A DNA stretch of 64,000 nt from Allacma fusca (taxonomy: Eukaryota; Arthropoda; Collembola; Symphypleona; Sminthuridae): positions 55,477,067 to 55,541,066 of the forward strand of contig OX359245.1 in NCBI GenBank assembly GCA_947179485.1, in the 5' to 3' direction. Shown piece by piece: positions 12,306 through 24,805 of the stretch (position 1 is the first letter of the stretch; each line of letters starts with the position of its first letter). The notes beneath the pieces are model-generated. The model saw nothing but the letters and a program-made list of their open reading frames with translations, was not told the DNA's origin and ran no database searches. The translations under genes were made by a program, and so were the position numbers.

Positions 12306-14070
12306 AAATATCAATCATAGACTATATTCAAATGATAACATGGGAAAACAAGACATTTATTTGATTGACTTGGGACAATAAGGACAATACTTGAAGTCTC
12401 AAGGAACAAGAGTGGGAGCAATTAATGAAATATTGTCGGAAGTAATAATCTATAATAGCCAATGTGATAATTTAGCAGCAAATTTTATTGGAAGTAATTT
12501 CATTCTGATAGCAACAACACAGTGCTAAAACTATGGGCAATACATTTTAAAAAATCAATGAAAGTTTTTGAATTATTTTATACACGAAATCCGGAGAACA
12601 CAGTTTTGTATTTAAAATTTCCTTCGCATTTGTGGTTATTACAAAACCAATTTTGTAGTTGGACTGCTGGTCTAACAATAAAATATATCCCGAACAAATT
12701 TGCCACAAGTTCATGACTTGTTTCTAGAATTACTTTGGAACAGTCATGTTTCATTGACCTCTTCGAGTTTCCTAAAACTTAGTGAACAGGTTAAATTCAG
12801 TAAGTACATCATGACTACTGAATTTTTTTGAACAGACACAAGCTCACTGGATATCAGGTCACGTTCACCAGTAATAATTTCACAGATGACGCCCTTCTCG
12901 GAATTTTTAGAATTTGATATACAGGTTAAAATCAGTTTGAAGAAAGATTTAGTTGACTATTAAAAAACAATTTTATGATCATATCCAGCGGTTGTTTTTT
13001 TATACCATATGCAGTGGTCGTTATGGGTACAATATGTTTGCTCCAGTTGCTTTTCCCACTTATGAGTACTCCCCTAATTCTTCCCATGCTCGTTATGGTG
13101 GGAAAAATAATTTAGACACTCGTTCACAAGAATTTTGAATTGAGTAAAAATGCGTGCACGGACCCGATCCTGTTCCCATACCCAGAAATTGAAAATGTTG
13201 TGGACCTGCACCCATTCCCACATCTGCTGTTCTCGGTTCCGTTACCGGGTTCAACTCTTGTTTAACACAATAGTGTGGTAAAAATTATGATCAGGATTTC
13301 GGTATCTACCAAACCTTTCGTTTTGCAGATAAAAACAGATGAATGTAGTGTAGTGGGTAACGCTCCCCATAGCGAAACGTAACCGCATACTAACTGATTG
13401 TTTATTTCGTCAGAGATTATGTACAAAGTAGACCAAATATCAACACATTAAACTGCTACATATGTATATGATGGGAAAGGATTCAAAAATGAATGAAGCA
13501 TTTAGATTACTCTTCCACTAATAAAACTAATGTTGATGGGGGTTTCAAAACGGCAAAATGCCAGCACGGGTTAGTTTCCCTTTGTTCCGGTGGCAACGGG
13601 AACAAAATTAAGATTTTGGTTCCTATTCCCAGCGGTCAGGTACACTTGAGTGTGTTCCTATTCCCGTAACTAAACGGGTTTCGAACAAAATGTTGATTCT
13701 CTTACCCGGGTGTTACCCGTTCACGTGACGACCACTGAACGATAGTACAATAACAAAAGTAAGAAAATTTATTGATTTGTACAGGTAAAACTGGATGCTG
13801 GTGTCTTTTTAAGAGTTTCGAATCTGCATAACATTTTTGTTTTATTATCCATGTTGGACCCGTTTATGTACTAATAAATGCATAAATGACTACGTTATTC
13901 GATATTTATCCTAACTACAGTACTTTCCTACCTAAGGACATTTTTGAATCGTCTTGAAACTCTCAAATAATTACAATACAAAGTTCCTCACTATTTTCCT
14001 AAACAATTGGTTAGTTTACGGGTTAGATGTGTCAATTATGCAAACACATGTAACGCATATATAAAATCAC
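12306..14070. other. No gene; degenerate GGGTAACGGG-like repeats
   Basis: No supported exon is seen. About 13140-13265 and 13550-13735 carry many short runs such as GTTCCC, ACCCG and GGGAAC in both orientations, typical of degenerate hAT-type MITE interiors. I could not fix ends or a target duplication. Confidence 0.35.
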
Positions 14071-14155
14071 ATTCTAAAAAGTATCATTTTCATTTAATAA
14101 ACCATTTGATAAACATCGGTTATGAAATACAAATTGTACTTTTTAGAATTTAGCC
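14071..14155. repeat. Short hairpin MITE, copy 1
   Basis: Imperfect inverted arms share ATTCTAAAAAGTA and its complement around a loop of about 30 bp. The element ends in the context TTTAGCCACCGATATC. The same arms and the same right flank occur at 33924-34014 and in the duplicate at 44410-44500, so this is a small mobile hairpin family. Confidence 0.6.
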
Positions 14156-14595
14156 ACCGATATCTACATGTATGTATTCATTCTGTGCATACATACATAG
14201 TAGACACATTCAAAATAATGATTCTAGAAAAGAATTTTACAAAAATTTTTTAATTAAATGTTCCTCTAACCTGACGTAGACGTTGAATTATTTTGTGTAT
14301 TGTTTGACGTATTGTAAAATTCATACTCAAATATGGAAATTTCATCACCAGTGAAGAACGAAAAATTATATCCCCGCATTCATCTAGTAAATTTCTATAG
14401 AAAGTAATGTCTCATGTTGGAAATATTTTTCTTTGTTGGTTAATATTCTTCAATGTTGCCAACACACTGATTGCTTTTGTAATTAAACGGTATGTAAAAG
14501 AGTATATGGAATCAACGCCCAATTTTGTGTTACAAATTTATCAACTATCGCATATTTAAATCTTTAGTTTCAATTTCTGCGCTTGAAATGTAATA

Positions 14596-15482
14596 CAGGA
14601 AAAACTCGGTATAACGGATGGCTCTACAACGGATATTTAGTTACACCGGACAGATTTATTTGTCCCGGCAAGGTTCCCATATAGCCAATGCTAAAAATAT
14701 TGCATACAACGGACATTCGTATACCGGAAAATTAGTTATATCGGACACACTTTGAAGCCCTTTGGAAACATTTTGCATGTATATAACGGATTTTAAGCCG
14801 AAATTTATTACAAAATAGTCTATTGGCTCCCTTTAACATGAAATCGTTAACCAAATAAGTTCAAACGTTTGTTACTCATATATATATGTAGCATGATTAG
14901 TCATATTGGGACCAACTCGTTGCACATACATTTTGGTTGAATGAATAAGAACTCTTGAATACTTGCGTGTTTCATCTAATTAGTTTGGATTTGTCTTGCA
15001 ATTTGTTCATAGTGCTAACATTTCCGAAAAATCAAACCGAGTTTAAATTCAGGAGAAAAAGCAAGTATTATATTTGAAATTCAAAGTGGGAACTCTCAAA
15101 CTCAAATATGCAAAGAACGTGCTCTATCATCAACCAGAGTGAATGATATTTGGAAGTTGTTTAAGTATTCACGTAAAAATGGACCCAAATGATAAAAGCC
15201 CAGCAAACAATAACTGAGTTTTTCGGGTCGATGAATATTAAATTATAGTACTTCTATATTTAATCAATTCAATGTTTCTACAGTTGAATAATTATAATAT
15301 TATTAGTCTGGTGCTTCCATGTTGTATTTCGATGAATTTAAGTCAATATTCCTAATCAGCCTTGTTTGTCATTTCGGAAATTATATAGCGGATAAAATCC
15401 GTTATGTGCATCCAACGAAAATTTTGTATAGCGGGCAAATTTTACCGGTCCCCTGGGATTCCGTTATATCAAGTTTTTCCTG
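14596..15482 (+). mobile_element. pogo/Tigger-type transposon relic
   Basis: Inverted ends CAGGAAAAACT(C/T)G(G/A)TATAACGGA are flanked by TA on both sides (14594-14595, 15483-15484), as in Tc1/mariner-pogo elements. Inside, on the plus strand near 15025-15192, a short open stretch reads SGEKASIIFEIQSG, then QTQICKERALS and VNDIWK. This is the helix-turn-helix N-terminus of CENP-B/pogo transposases. A stop follows at once and no DDE catalytic region is left. The 887-bp element is therefore an internally deleted copy that kept its DNA-binding fragment. Confidence 0.85.
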
Positions 15483-15489
15483 TAATATA

Positions 15490-16795
15490 TTCTGCTTATC
15501 TATTTATTGCGACGCTTGTTGACTCATTTCTTCTGTAGAAGGAAAAAGGCCCCAGTTGTTGGTGTTAATTTTATCAAAATTGATTGTTAATTTTGTGACT
15601 ACAACAACGAATAGCCGGTATAGTGATTTCATCTTACATTCCATTCACTTTAAATGTAAAATATTACATACTGCGTACAATAAGGTATTGTATGCATTAT
15701 ATTGTACCAGGATATAGTTGTATTTAAATTTATTGGCATGTTTTTCCCATCCCATGGTGCTCGGCATGGGCACGTAAAATCGGTAACTCTTGTCCATGTC
15801 CATACCCGTGTGCTGGTATTGCAGTAATTGGTACCTACCCGTACCTATTCCCGAACATCTGGTTACACATTTTTCATACCCGTACCCGAAATTTAACCTG
15901 AAACCATGTACCTACCGAAAACCATGCACCCATACCCGTATAATTGTAGAAAATTTTACCCATACAGGACTGGTTTCTCAGTGTAGTATACGTACTAGAC
16001 CCCTGGTACTATATTCAAATTTGTTTAAATGCAATACAAAGTTGCAATAATCTATGGCAATTTAGTGTGTTATGTTGGCTAGATAGAGCTGTATTTGTTA
16101 TTGTATACTTTCATTGACGAGTAGAAGAAACCGCAAGTGATATCGTTCAGAAACTAAATTAACTTCACGTAAATATAAATTCATCAAAAAAACAAACACA
16201 GAAAAGAATTTAAAATCAAACGTAGAATGAACTAGAAGATATTTAAAGAAGGTTGAATTACAATAGTATCACGTCATTTAGTTTACCCCACATGCACTAT
16301 GTATTTTCAAGTTGTAGAACATTTACATACCTCATCTGCCTTTAGAAGGAGTAGAGGTAAATTATGTACATACTGCATTTCAAAATTTTCACTGAATTTA
16401 TCCCAGTAATTCCATCTTCATAAAAATGTCCAGTGTTTATGGTCTTTTAGTACTTATGACTTTAACAATATTATTCTTGTATATATAAAATTCAACAAAT
16501 ATAAGTGAATCATTTACTAACTTAACATTTATCCTACATTTTTCACTCATGTTTACATTTTAGTTTTAAAATTCCGTTTAAATTACATATTTTTGCATTT
16601 AATTTTTGTTTCAAATTATTCTTAAACTATTCTAAAAATAATGGGGGGAAAATAATTATTTCAAGATTTCAACCTAGTTTTTCCTAAAACACTTTTTTGA
16701 AAAAGAATAAAACAATACACTTATTTGAAAAAAATAAAATTATGTATTAGAAATTCCAAATAAATTTCAGTTAGGTTTTAGAAATCTCATGTTTT
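15490..16795. other. No gene; degenerate CCCGTACC-type repeat
   Basis: About 15735-15965 is rich in the words CATACCCGT and CCCGTACC and looks like another aged MITE. The remainder is AT-rich, up to the stop codon of the exon ending at 16799, and would include the 3' untranslated part of that exon. No clear poly(A) signal was found. Confidence 0.35.
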
Positions 16796-16798
16796 CTT

Positions 16799-17036
16799 TC
16801 AATTCAAACGCGGTTTCTTGGCTTGAATTGGGATGATAACGATTTCCTTAACATCATTTTCTCCCGATTGGCCTGACGATTCTTTGCGTGAGGTATCTGA
16901 TTTCAAATCATTATCAGTTGTTGAACCAGGATTGATGATTTTTAAGACTTCCGTCGCCCATGTTGGTTTCCCCAAACAACGTTGTACCTTCAGCTCAAAA
17001 TCTTTCAATCGATGTTCCGTTTCAGACTTCATTAAT
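16799..17036 (-). CDS. Terminal exon of the NB-ARC module gene
   Basis: The acceptor TTTTTAG lies just above 17036. One base completes a split codon, so it accepts a phase-2 intron as all fourth exons of the module series do. The reading starts LMKSETEHRLKDFELKV, clearly related to the fourth exons at 41984-41801 and 24989-24806. Here it has no donor and runs on into a charged, Ser/Glu-rich tail ending KKPRLN and a TGA stop. That basic end could be a nuclear-localisation-like patch, which is inference. The preceding exon in order and phase is at 22955-22786, beyond a 5.5-kb transposon sitting in the intron. Whether transcripts still reach this exon is unclear, because module M4 has a stop. 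Confidence 0.65.
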
Positions 17037-17568
17037 CTAAAAATAATTTTAAAAATATAATAATATAATTTTGTGATTCAGTAATTTTGTAATCTTATGT
17101 TTTTCAAATGTTGACAAAGCACATAGAATTACATACAGAGTTCTTTATTTGTTATTGCTACATTCTGTATATTTATAACCCAGATAGCACACGCGGTCCC
17201 ACAAATATCCTCACAATGACGTAGCGTAAAGTCCCAAAAATGTCCCAGTCCAAGAAGGACATTATGGAGATGTGCTCGGGACACACAGATGTCCGCGATT
17301 TTCCTGCACTATGCGCGTCTTAAGGATGTCGCATTTGGACGATAAAACGCCATCGTCTTAGGATATTATGCAGGCGCCTTCATTTTAGATCCTAATGACA
17401 TACGAATACAAGACGTTTCAATTAAGATTAAAATAATTTTAAATAAATGGAATAATAAGGTGTTAGTGTAATTTAATAATTCAGGTTAGCTTTATTGATA
17501 CTCAGCCAAATAGAATAAACATTTCCAAAATCACAACGAAATGTAATAAAAATAAACGAAAAAATGAT

Positions 17569-20253
17569 TTATTGATCGTGATCATCATCTTCAGACCAGG
17601 AAGGGGAAAATTCCTTTAGCCCAGTTGGCGATGCAGAAGTCCTAAAAATTAGTTAACGCGGCTAAGAAACACAACCTTTTTTAAATTGTTTTAAAGAAGC
17701 ATTTTTAAAGTTTTTACAAAATTTACCGTTTCTTCTTCTTTGCTTCTATCCTGTCCCTAGCATGGCGCATCCAATTTTCAATGGCTTCCTTCACTTGAAT
17801 TTGCGTTACAACACCGGCTTCTTTTGCCGTACGTTTTGCAGCAGCTGTATTATTTAAAATAATTAACCAATCGAATTTCAAGTCAAACATACTATAATTT
17901 ATAATAATTTAATTAAATTTCTTGCCATAAATTGGCTTCTGAACTCTAAGTTGCGAAAAATTAGCATTTCCTCGTTGACCGAGCCAACTGAAGGTCTTTG
18001 CAAGTTCATCTGTTAGTAAATCCGATAGGATTGCTCCCACCTGAAGTGAAAGTTTCCTTCCACCAAATGATTCGAATCTTTGCACCTATAAGAACGAAAC
18101 AGAATCGAGTCAGTTAATTAGATTGTAGCTAGAACCACGATAAAAGCAGTTATCATTTGGTGAAAGTAAAATACCGTCTTATATCGCAACGCTTTATCAC
18201 TGGCAAGCTTTTCAGCAAATATTCGAAGGTCGTTTTCATTATTAAACGGAAGAAGCTCAAAATCAATATCATCAGCATCAACATCCATAATAGGATTTGG
18301 TCGGTGTTCCATTTTTGCTTCCAGGCGATCGAGCCGGAGTTTGATATCCGCTAAATAGGAAACGACAACATTCTCAAATCCTACACAAAAAAACAAATTT
18401 ATTTTGTTTTACATACTTTTTATCAAATTATAAAGTCAATGAGTTTATATTTCTGAATATTATTGTACCTGTCAATAATCGTGAATCGTTCCCTCCAGGT
18501 ATCAAAGAATTCAATTCTTCATCGATAACGGCATCAGCAGATGGCAATATAATTTCCACCGTTGTAGAATTATCCGAACTAATCTCAGTTTCGACTGATT
18601 TGTTTGAATTAGGAGCTGGGGTATCAAATTGTGGGCCAGTGGAAACTTGAAATCCACTCCTGGAAGGGCTCAAAAGAATGGTGTAACTCTCTGCAGTTGT
18701 TTGCTTCTTTTTTGGGCTTTGAAGTTTTGCTAATTCAAAAGAAGGAATTCGTACTCTCTTTCTCAATTTTCCGTCGTCAGCATCGCTCAAGTCGGAAGTT
18801 TTGGAAGCCCGTGGAAGTTTCTGTCTAGCTGCATCGTAGTTCTCTGAAATATTATTTAATTAACTTGCTATACCGAGTTTTTACTCTAAAAGGGACAGTT
18901 CATAGCCCACTGCCAAGGCTGATTTATCCGCCATCGGTAATTTGAAGTATACTTAATAAATAGTAAATATTAGGTAATTAATCCAGCTTCAAATTTTTCT
19001 TTTATCAAGTAGTCCCGGAACGCAAGGTATTCCCCATTTCTATGGGGTTTCAGAAGTTACATACCCGTATAAAAATACAAGCAAATATGTTTTAACGGGA
19101 GAGATTTTTGGGAATGATTTCTGTTGTGAACCATATTTCGTGACACTAAATAAAGATTAGTATTTATCTTCTTTCTTTAGAAAAGAAAGTCATGAAAAAA
19201 GAAGAACAGGAAAAATTGCAACAATTATTTTGTAGGGACATTTCAAAACATTGATGAGTTGAGACTAACTTCCCTTACACAGGGCCATATATATGTGTGG
19301 GAAGATGGGAAGATTCTTCCCAGGGAAAAACTATTTCTGGCAGGGAAAATCTCAAAGGGGACAGATTTTTTACGAACAGGGATTTTTAAAATCGTTGACC
19401 TGTTGTTTTGGCAGGGATTTTCAAATTTTTTGACGTGTTTCAGGGAAATTTGTTAAGCAAACAGGATTTTTGGATTAGTTGGCCTAATTTTTCAGGGATT
19501 TCACGATTGTGAGGACCTATTAGCAGGGAGGTAACAGTCAACAGAAATAATCTTTCAGAGAGATTTAGAAAACTCCGACCCCTGCCCTAAGATATGTTTT
19601 GAGGACACCTTGAATTTGTTTAGCTATGGCGATCTGACATTTTCTGTACCACCCGGTTCACAGTGAATTATCGCCGTGAATTGTGGTAGAGGTTATGGGG
19701 ACAAATTAATGTTACAAACTGCAAATCTCCTGTATAAATTAATGTCGGAATCCTTAAGTCGTGTGCTTCGATTAGTGCAATTATCTATGATTGTGCAATA
19801 ATATTTATTTCACACTGACCAAATTTGAACAACGTCGGGTGGTAAATATGGTCACAATCGTAGGGCAACTCCAACGCACCTATAGCCGACCCCTCTGGGG
19901 TAATAGCAAAACAATCTGCCAGACGATTCTATCCAATCAATTTTACTCAATTTGTAAACATTTATGACGGCAGTTCAGAAAAGCTGATGGATTTCCTCAT
20001 TACTATTAATCACAATATTAACTAATTAACAACGCCGTTAAACTTACCGAATACTTTAAGGATTTCAACCTTGTGCCTTGCCCACGTTGTATCAGATAAA
20101 TCGTTTGGAATCTCCACATTTTTTACAGCTTTTTTAAATTTTTCGTATTTTATAGCGTAAGGCGGCCAGAGACACATTCTTTTCGAGAATCCACGCTCGA
20201 GGAATAATAGCTACAGCATCATCTTCTTTGGGAAATTTTACAATGCAATACAT
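17569..20253 (-). CDS. DUF4806-type transposon accessory protein, 6 exons
   Basis: Exons 20253-20048, 18843-18469, 18380-18175, 18085-17926, 17844-17727 and 17641-17569 join in consistent phases (1,1,0,1,2) into about 378 residues. The start is MYCIVKF. A CLWPPYA block and a KVEILKVFG end sit in exon 1, as in the partner proteins of this transposon family. Exon 2 begins NYDAARQKLPRA. Exon 4 holds the DUF4806 core (TDELAKTFSWLGQRG, NFSQLRV). The acidic C-terminus ends WSEDDDHDQ. The intron after exon 4 appears to start with GC (TATG|GCAAG). One extra base in exon 1 near 20180 shifts the frame, so this copy may be defective. The function is unknown; related proteins travel with the transposase, which suggests a role in transposition or its control. 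Confidence 0.75.
19280..19584. mobile_element. Family-1 MITE nested in the transposon
   Basis: The right end CCGACCCCTG matches the element at 409-805. The left end is eroded (CAGGGCC). Flanking 8-mers CCCTTACA and CCCTAAGA agree at six positions. It lies in intron 1 of the DUF4806 gene. Confidence 0.6.
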
Positions 20254-20255
20254 AC

Positions 20256-22277
20256 TTATTTCTGGTGAATTAGTGTATGAGCAATTAAAGTATCTCCGTC
20301 TGGTATTATTTGAAGCTTGTTCGTAATATTTTCTACAGAATGTACACTTAAAACCGTGTCAGGATTTTGTAAGTGGAAAGTTCCAACTGTAGAAGATTTG
20401 CACGGGAAATTGTAGTAGTCCCTAAATTTCCACTTATTTCCGATGACTACGAATCCTTTGGTTGATGTAGAGTAACAAAAGTTTTTAGCTTCGATTATTT
20501 CACCACTTTGTAATAGTAAAAATCTATCGAAAGTCTTTACATTAAATACAACACCATTCATACTGTAGCGATGATATTGAGGATCGGATAAGTTGCAGGA
20601 CAATGGACCATCACTGTGAGCACGCTGGAATTCTGGCTTTGCATCAGAAATCATGGCGGGAAATGCGCGTCTTTTCTCTTCTATTAAACGGCGGTGGATT
20701 TGTTGCAAAGCTTGAGCCGGTTTTCGAAGGTTTTGTTTAAGACCGCCCAGTCTATTCTCAAACCGAAAGGCGCTAAACGAGTCGAGCGGGCCAAATTCTT
20801 TGACGTCATCAGCAATATGTAATAATCCGTGAAAATTAAATGACAAATGCTCCTTCTAAAGCAATTTTGCAAAGTTTTTTAAAAAATCTTGAAGGAGTTG
20901 TTTAGCGTAGTCATTGTATTGCAAGCACAAACTTTCTATCGCCAAAATTCTACAGCTTATATGAAGAGCCATGAACAAATTGTAATGTTCGTTTGGTAGT
21001 TCGTTTCGTAGAACTATTGCTCCTGTGTATAAAAGAAATTGGCGGAATTCAGTTGCTTTAAATCGATTAATTTCACCTAATGGTCGGGGTTTTCTGTTAA
21101 ACTCACAGCAGATGAACTTTCTACATTTTATCATTTTTGCAGAAATTGTTTCCACTTGATAACTGCTCATTCTAAAATATTTATAATTTCCCCGCATCCA
21201 TAATTGTAACAGAGTTCTCATTACACCTAAGCATATTAAATGCATAAATTCGTATGGAAAAACTTTGACAACATCAATGTTAAGTTTTTCAATGTAACTA
21301 GATCCATGATGATGCTCTTCTTGCTGTTTGCTTCTAAAACTTTCGTTTGTTCGAAAAGTATTTTCATGCTCTTTGTATATTACCCGATTTTCAAAATACG
21401 TCCCACGTATTGTACATTTGAGACAAGAAAAATAACCGGTGTGTCCTTTAGTCCTGGTAATGTAAGACCATGCAGGAGCGTCGCAGATAAAGCTGTGCAA
21501 TTTAACTATCACTCGCTTTTCGTTTATTAGTATTCCGTCTTCGAGTAGTTCATGCAATTCATCGATAAATTGTTTAACATAATTGTTTGCATCTTTTGGT
21601 TTTGACTCACCACACCATATCCCGATTATAAAAGGCTTTCGAGAAATGTTAATTGCGTACCCTAAGATTGGCCAAAAACTAGTGTTAGAACTCTTGGCGA
21701 CAGGTATGCCATCCACATTTACTTGAATTAATACTTCAGCTGGCGTAAATGATACCGTTTTGAACTCTTCTGTTAAAGGAGCCTCTAATCCGAAATGAAG
21801 ATAATACCCGGGTTGCATAATTTCAACTTGGGTGCTTCGAGGAGTCTTTAATAAACTGCGGGAGTCTGAAGGTAAACTGACGTAACGAGAGTCCCGTTTG
21901 AGAATTTTTAATAAATCGTTTATTGCTGTTGCTTTAATTTTGTGTTCAATTGACCATTGCTGAAGACATTCTTGCAAGTCTATGACGTCAAAACTGTCTT
22001 CAAAATCGGATTCATCTTCATGAAAATTGTCGTTACAATCACTTTCATAATTAAAATAATTAGTCACCCTATTAGTTGTTTCGCACTGAGAAGATAGTTG
22101 ACATTGTTTTTTTACGTTGGCGTTGATTGCACGTTCCTCAATAGTATTTCCTCTTGCGCTTTGAGATAAATCTGGGATTGATTTATTGATTGCACTAATT
22201 AAGTTTCTTCTTTCCTTATTTACATTTCGTCGGAATTGTCTTTGTCCAACATTTTTCAACTTTACTATTTTACCCAT
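20256..22277 (-). CDS. CMC/CACTA-like transposase with one in-frame stop
   Basis: A single reading frame of about 673 codons is interrupted only by a TAG at 20856-20858; the same frame goes on with KEHLSFNFHGLLH. The core has the transposase pattern of the Tnp2/Transposase_21 type: IQVNVDGIPVAKSS, WPILGYA, then FICDAPA, GHTGYFSCLKC with its zinc-like cysteine pair, and FPYEFMHLICLGVMR. The downstream part has ADDVKEFGPLDSFSAFRFEN. The N-terminus is basic and Asn/Glu-rich. VDG and ICDA are plausible places for the catalytic aspartates; this is inferred from position. Without the stop the protein would be full length for the family. Its only neighbour inside the element is the DUF4806 gene. Confidence 0.8.
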
Positions 22278-22785
22278 ACTTAAAATTTTGGACTTTCACT
22301 TAGGGATTTAAATTTCCTGTTGGAATAATTTTGAAGTAATCCGCAAATAATTCAGGTTGAAATTGTCAACGCCTCACGATCTCTAAAGGTGGAGTTAACT
22401 TTGATGGAAGTTATCCAGATATTCAGATTGGACTGTCTTGAAGATATCTTGAAGGGCCGAAAAAGAGTCAACGTTTGATACCGCGGCTTAAAAACGGCAA
22501 CCTGAAGACATTGAGCCTAAACATATTCAGTATTTCTGTAATTGGCATGAATTGGACAATGTTGTCTGTTAATAACGTCGTAGCTATGTCTTTGGGAAAT
22601 CATTCTTCGAGATATCAGAGAATGGTTGTCCTTGGGGATTTATGAATAATTTTGTGCCTTATGTGCTATCTGGGAAGGGTGCATGTGCACCATGGCGGAG
22701 TTCCAGGTGCTTATATATTTGTTTAAAACGTACATAACTGCAGATTTCATGGGTGTACGAATAAAACCAAAAAACTTATTCTTAC

Positions 22786-23421
22786 AATTCAAGGACATTC
22801 CAACTCCGCATTTTAGTTGTCAACGTTAGTTTTTTAAAAGCAATCTGAAATGATGGTCCCAATTTGACGTTGAATTCGTCGTAAATCTTCTTGTCCGCAT
22901 CAAACAGACAAATAACGACAAACGACAGACGGAAATATACAGATACCGTTTTTTCCTGGAATTGAAATTAATAAGTTTTAACATATTGCAGCAACAGTTG
23001 AACGCTATTTGAAATACTCGCTTGCAGGAAGACAAAACTTACGGAATAAAAACTAATTTTTTGCAGACATGCTATACCTAAGTCCATGAATCGATTTAGA
23101 AAACTTGGAGATGTCACGAATTCATCCATGTTTTCTCGAGTATCCCAGACTTTCAGTAAATTCCCTAGAATGGGTCAAAAATCCATTCAAATAATGATAA
23201 TTTTGAAATGATTTTAGGAGATTAGAAGATTTTACAAATTTGTGAGTCCGGAATAACAAAAATGGATGGAACTTACCCAAGTAATATCCAAAAAAACGAG
23301 AGTTTGCAAAATCATTCAAATACTGGTATGTATTTGAGATTTTAATAAACCCATCCACACCCCATACTTTGAATATTTCATTACAAAAGCGAATTTATTT
23401 CTCTACTTGAGAGTTGGTTTC
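22786..23421 (-). pseudogene. NB-ARC gene module M4 (three exons, one stop)
   Basis: Exons 23421-23277 (145 nt), 23164-23043 (122 nt) and 22955-22786 (170 nt) have exactly the lengths and phases of the matching M3 exons. The first reads IFKVWGVDGFIK near its middle, with the shared WGV-GF signature, and ends at a GTAAGT donor. The second reads GNLLKVWDTRENMDEF and FMDLGIA. The third reads YFRLSFVVICLFDADKK. The fourth exon of the module would be 17036-16799 across the transposon. The first exon has an in-frame TAA nine codons from its start, where the other modules have sense codons. M4 is therefore either dead, or the protein ends here. Confidence 0.7.
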
Positions 23422-23429
23422 CTAAAATT

Positions 23430-24800
23430 TTAGAATAGAAATCATTAAAATGTATTAAATTGCGATTGTCTGAGAAATAAACCAAAACGATAACATTTTC
23501 TACAGCAAATATTTTATTCTTAGATTTTTCAAAGTCATGACAAAGATTTTTGATTGGAAAGAAAATTTCTTCCTTAACTTGGCATATTAATTATAGCCAA
23601 TTCTAGAATATTAACATTTTCAGTTTTCGTTTGAATATTTAATCGAATAGGCTTTAAAAAACAGCAAATTATTTTCCAAAGACATACACCAAATTTGTTT
23701 ATCTCCAGTGTTCAGCGACCTAATAGCGGGACTTCGTTTTCACTGTAAAATTTAATTACCAATTAACTTTTTTGGACTCATTTTCCAAAAAACCATGTTC
23801 ATAAATTTCTATATGCTAAATATTTTTGCTCTAGATGTAATGTGCTGTTCACTATTCTACTGTTTGTAAATTGGTTAAGCATAAAGTTGAATGTGGCGAT
23901 AATCATCAAGAGTTGCCCATTTTGACAAATGTTGTGAAAGTAATATTCGTTGTGATAGGCAGAAATAATGAGTTTTTTCGTAAGGGTACTTTCGTTACAA
24001 ACACATCGCCTGATTTTACTGCAACTAAATTATTCTACATTGACATTTTTAAATGCATTTTAACATGGACATGATCACATGAATCTGGTGGATCTCCATC
24101 TAATTGTCTTTTGTAAGTTTGTCGTAAATTTATGGCTTTGGTTTAAACGGTTTCGAATTTCCGTTGGCTTTTTGTGCATCCATCTATGTACCTTATATGT
24201 TAAATTACTATTTATTGTTATCTAAAATAATTTTTGTTCCCGTAAAATGCTATAATAGCTGAAGCAAAAACATTTTGCAGAAAATCGGTTTTTGAGATGG
24301 TATTTCAGAAAATGAGATTCAAAAATATTATTTAGTGCCTTAATTGTAGCCCAAGAACTAAGTCCCGCTTTTATGGCACTTTGGAAACCACTACATTGGG
24401 TGTTTTACTTTTGCATGAGTTTCTTTAGTCCAAAACCGAGCGTTACAACGCAGGAGCAAACTGATCAAAGCCACGTTTTAATTTGGATACAGTTACTGTT
24501 TTAACACAGTAAGTAATATTTCTTTGTTACAAACTCAACAGCCAGTCCAAAAAAGAAAATACAACCTTGCACTGAATAATATACTTGCGGCGGAAGTGGA
24601 CAAATTACTAAATATTGCTACAAATAAGTAAATCAGCTTCATGAAACCAAAAAAAAAGAAATGAGCACAAAACTGAATTTGATTTTATACTTTTGTTTTG
24701 TTATCTTGTTTTTGGTAAATACAAATTTGCAGTTTCCTATTTAGCTCATAATTAATTCTTAAAATGTAGAATAACTATTGCAGATTGATTTCATAAATCA
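23430..24800. other. Intron between modules M3 and M4
   Basis: No exon is seen. The part at 23580-24070 has a diverged match at 7655-8240, showing that this intron was duplicated with the 3' end of the gene. Confidence 0.5.
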
Positions 24801-24805
24801 CTTAC

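Larger units (their letters stand above)
17179..22674 (-). mobile_element. CMC/CACTA-like transposon, two genes
   Basis: Inverted ends CCCAGATAGCACA (17179) and its complement (to 22674) enclose a transposase gene (22277-20256) and a DUF4806 gene (20253-17569), both on the minus strand. The flanks share only AA, compatible with the 2-3-bp target duplication of CMC elements. The element lies in the last intron of the NB-ARC series, in the same transcriptional direction. Its interior is invaded by a small MITE at 19280-19584. One stop in the transposase and one frameshift in the partner suggest a recently dead copy, or sequence errors. Confidence 0.8.

Noticed and set aside
13345..13390. tRNA-like A-box (TAGTGTAGTGG)
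   Set aside because: No B-box or cloverleaf pairing follows within the expected distance.
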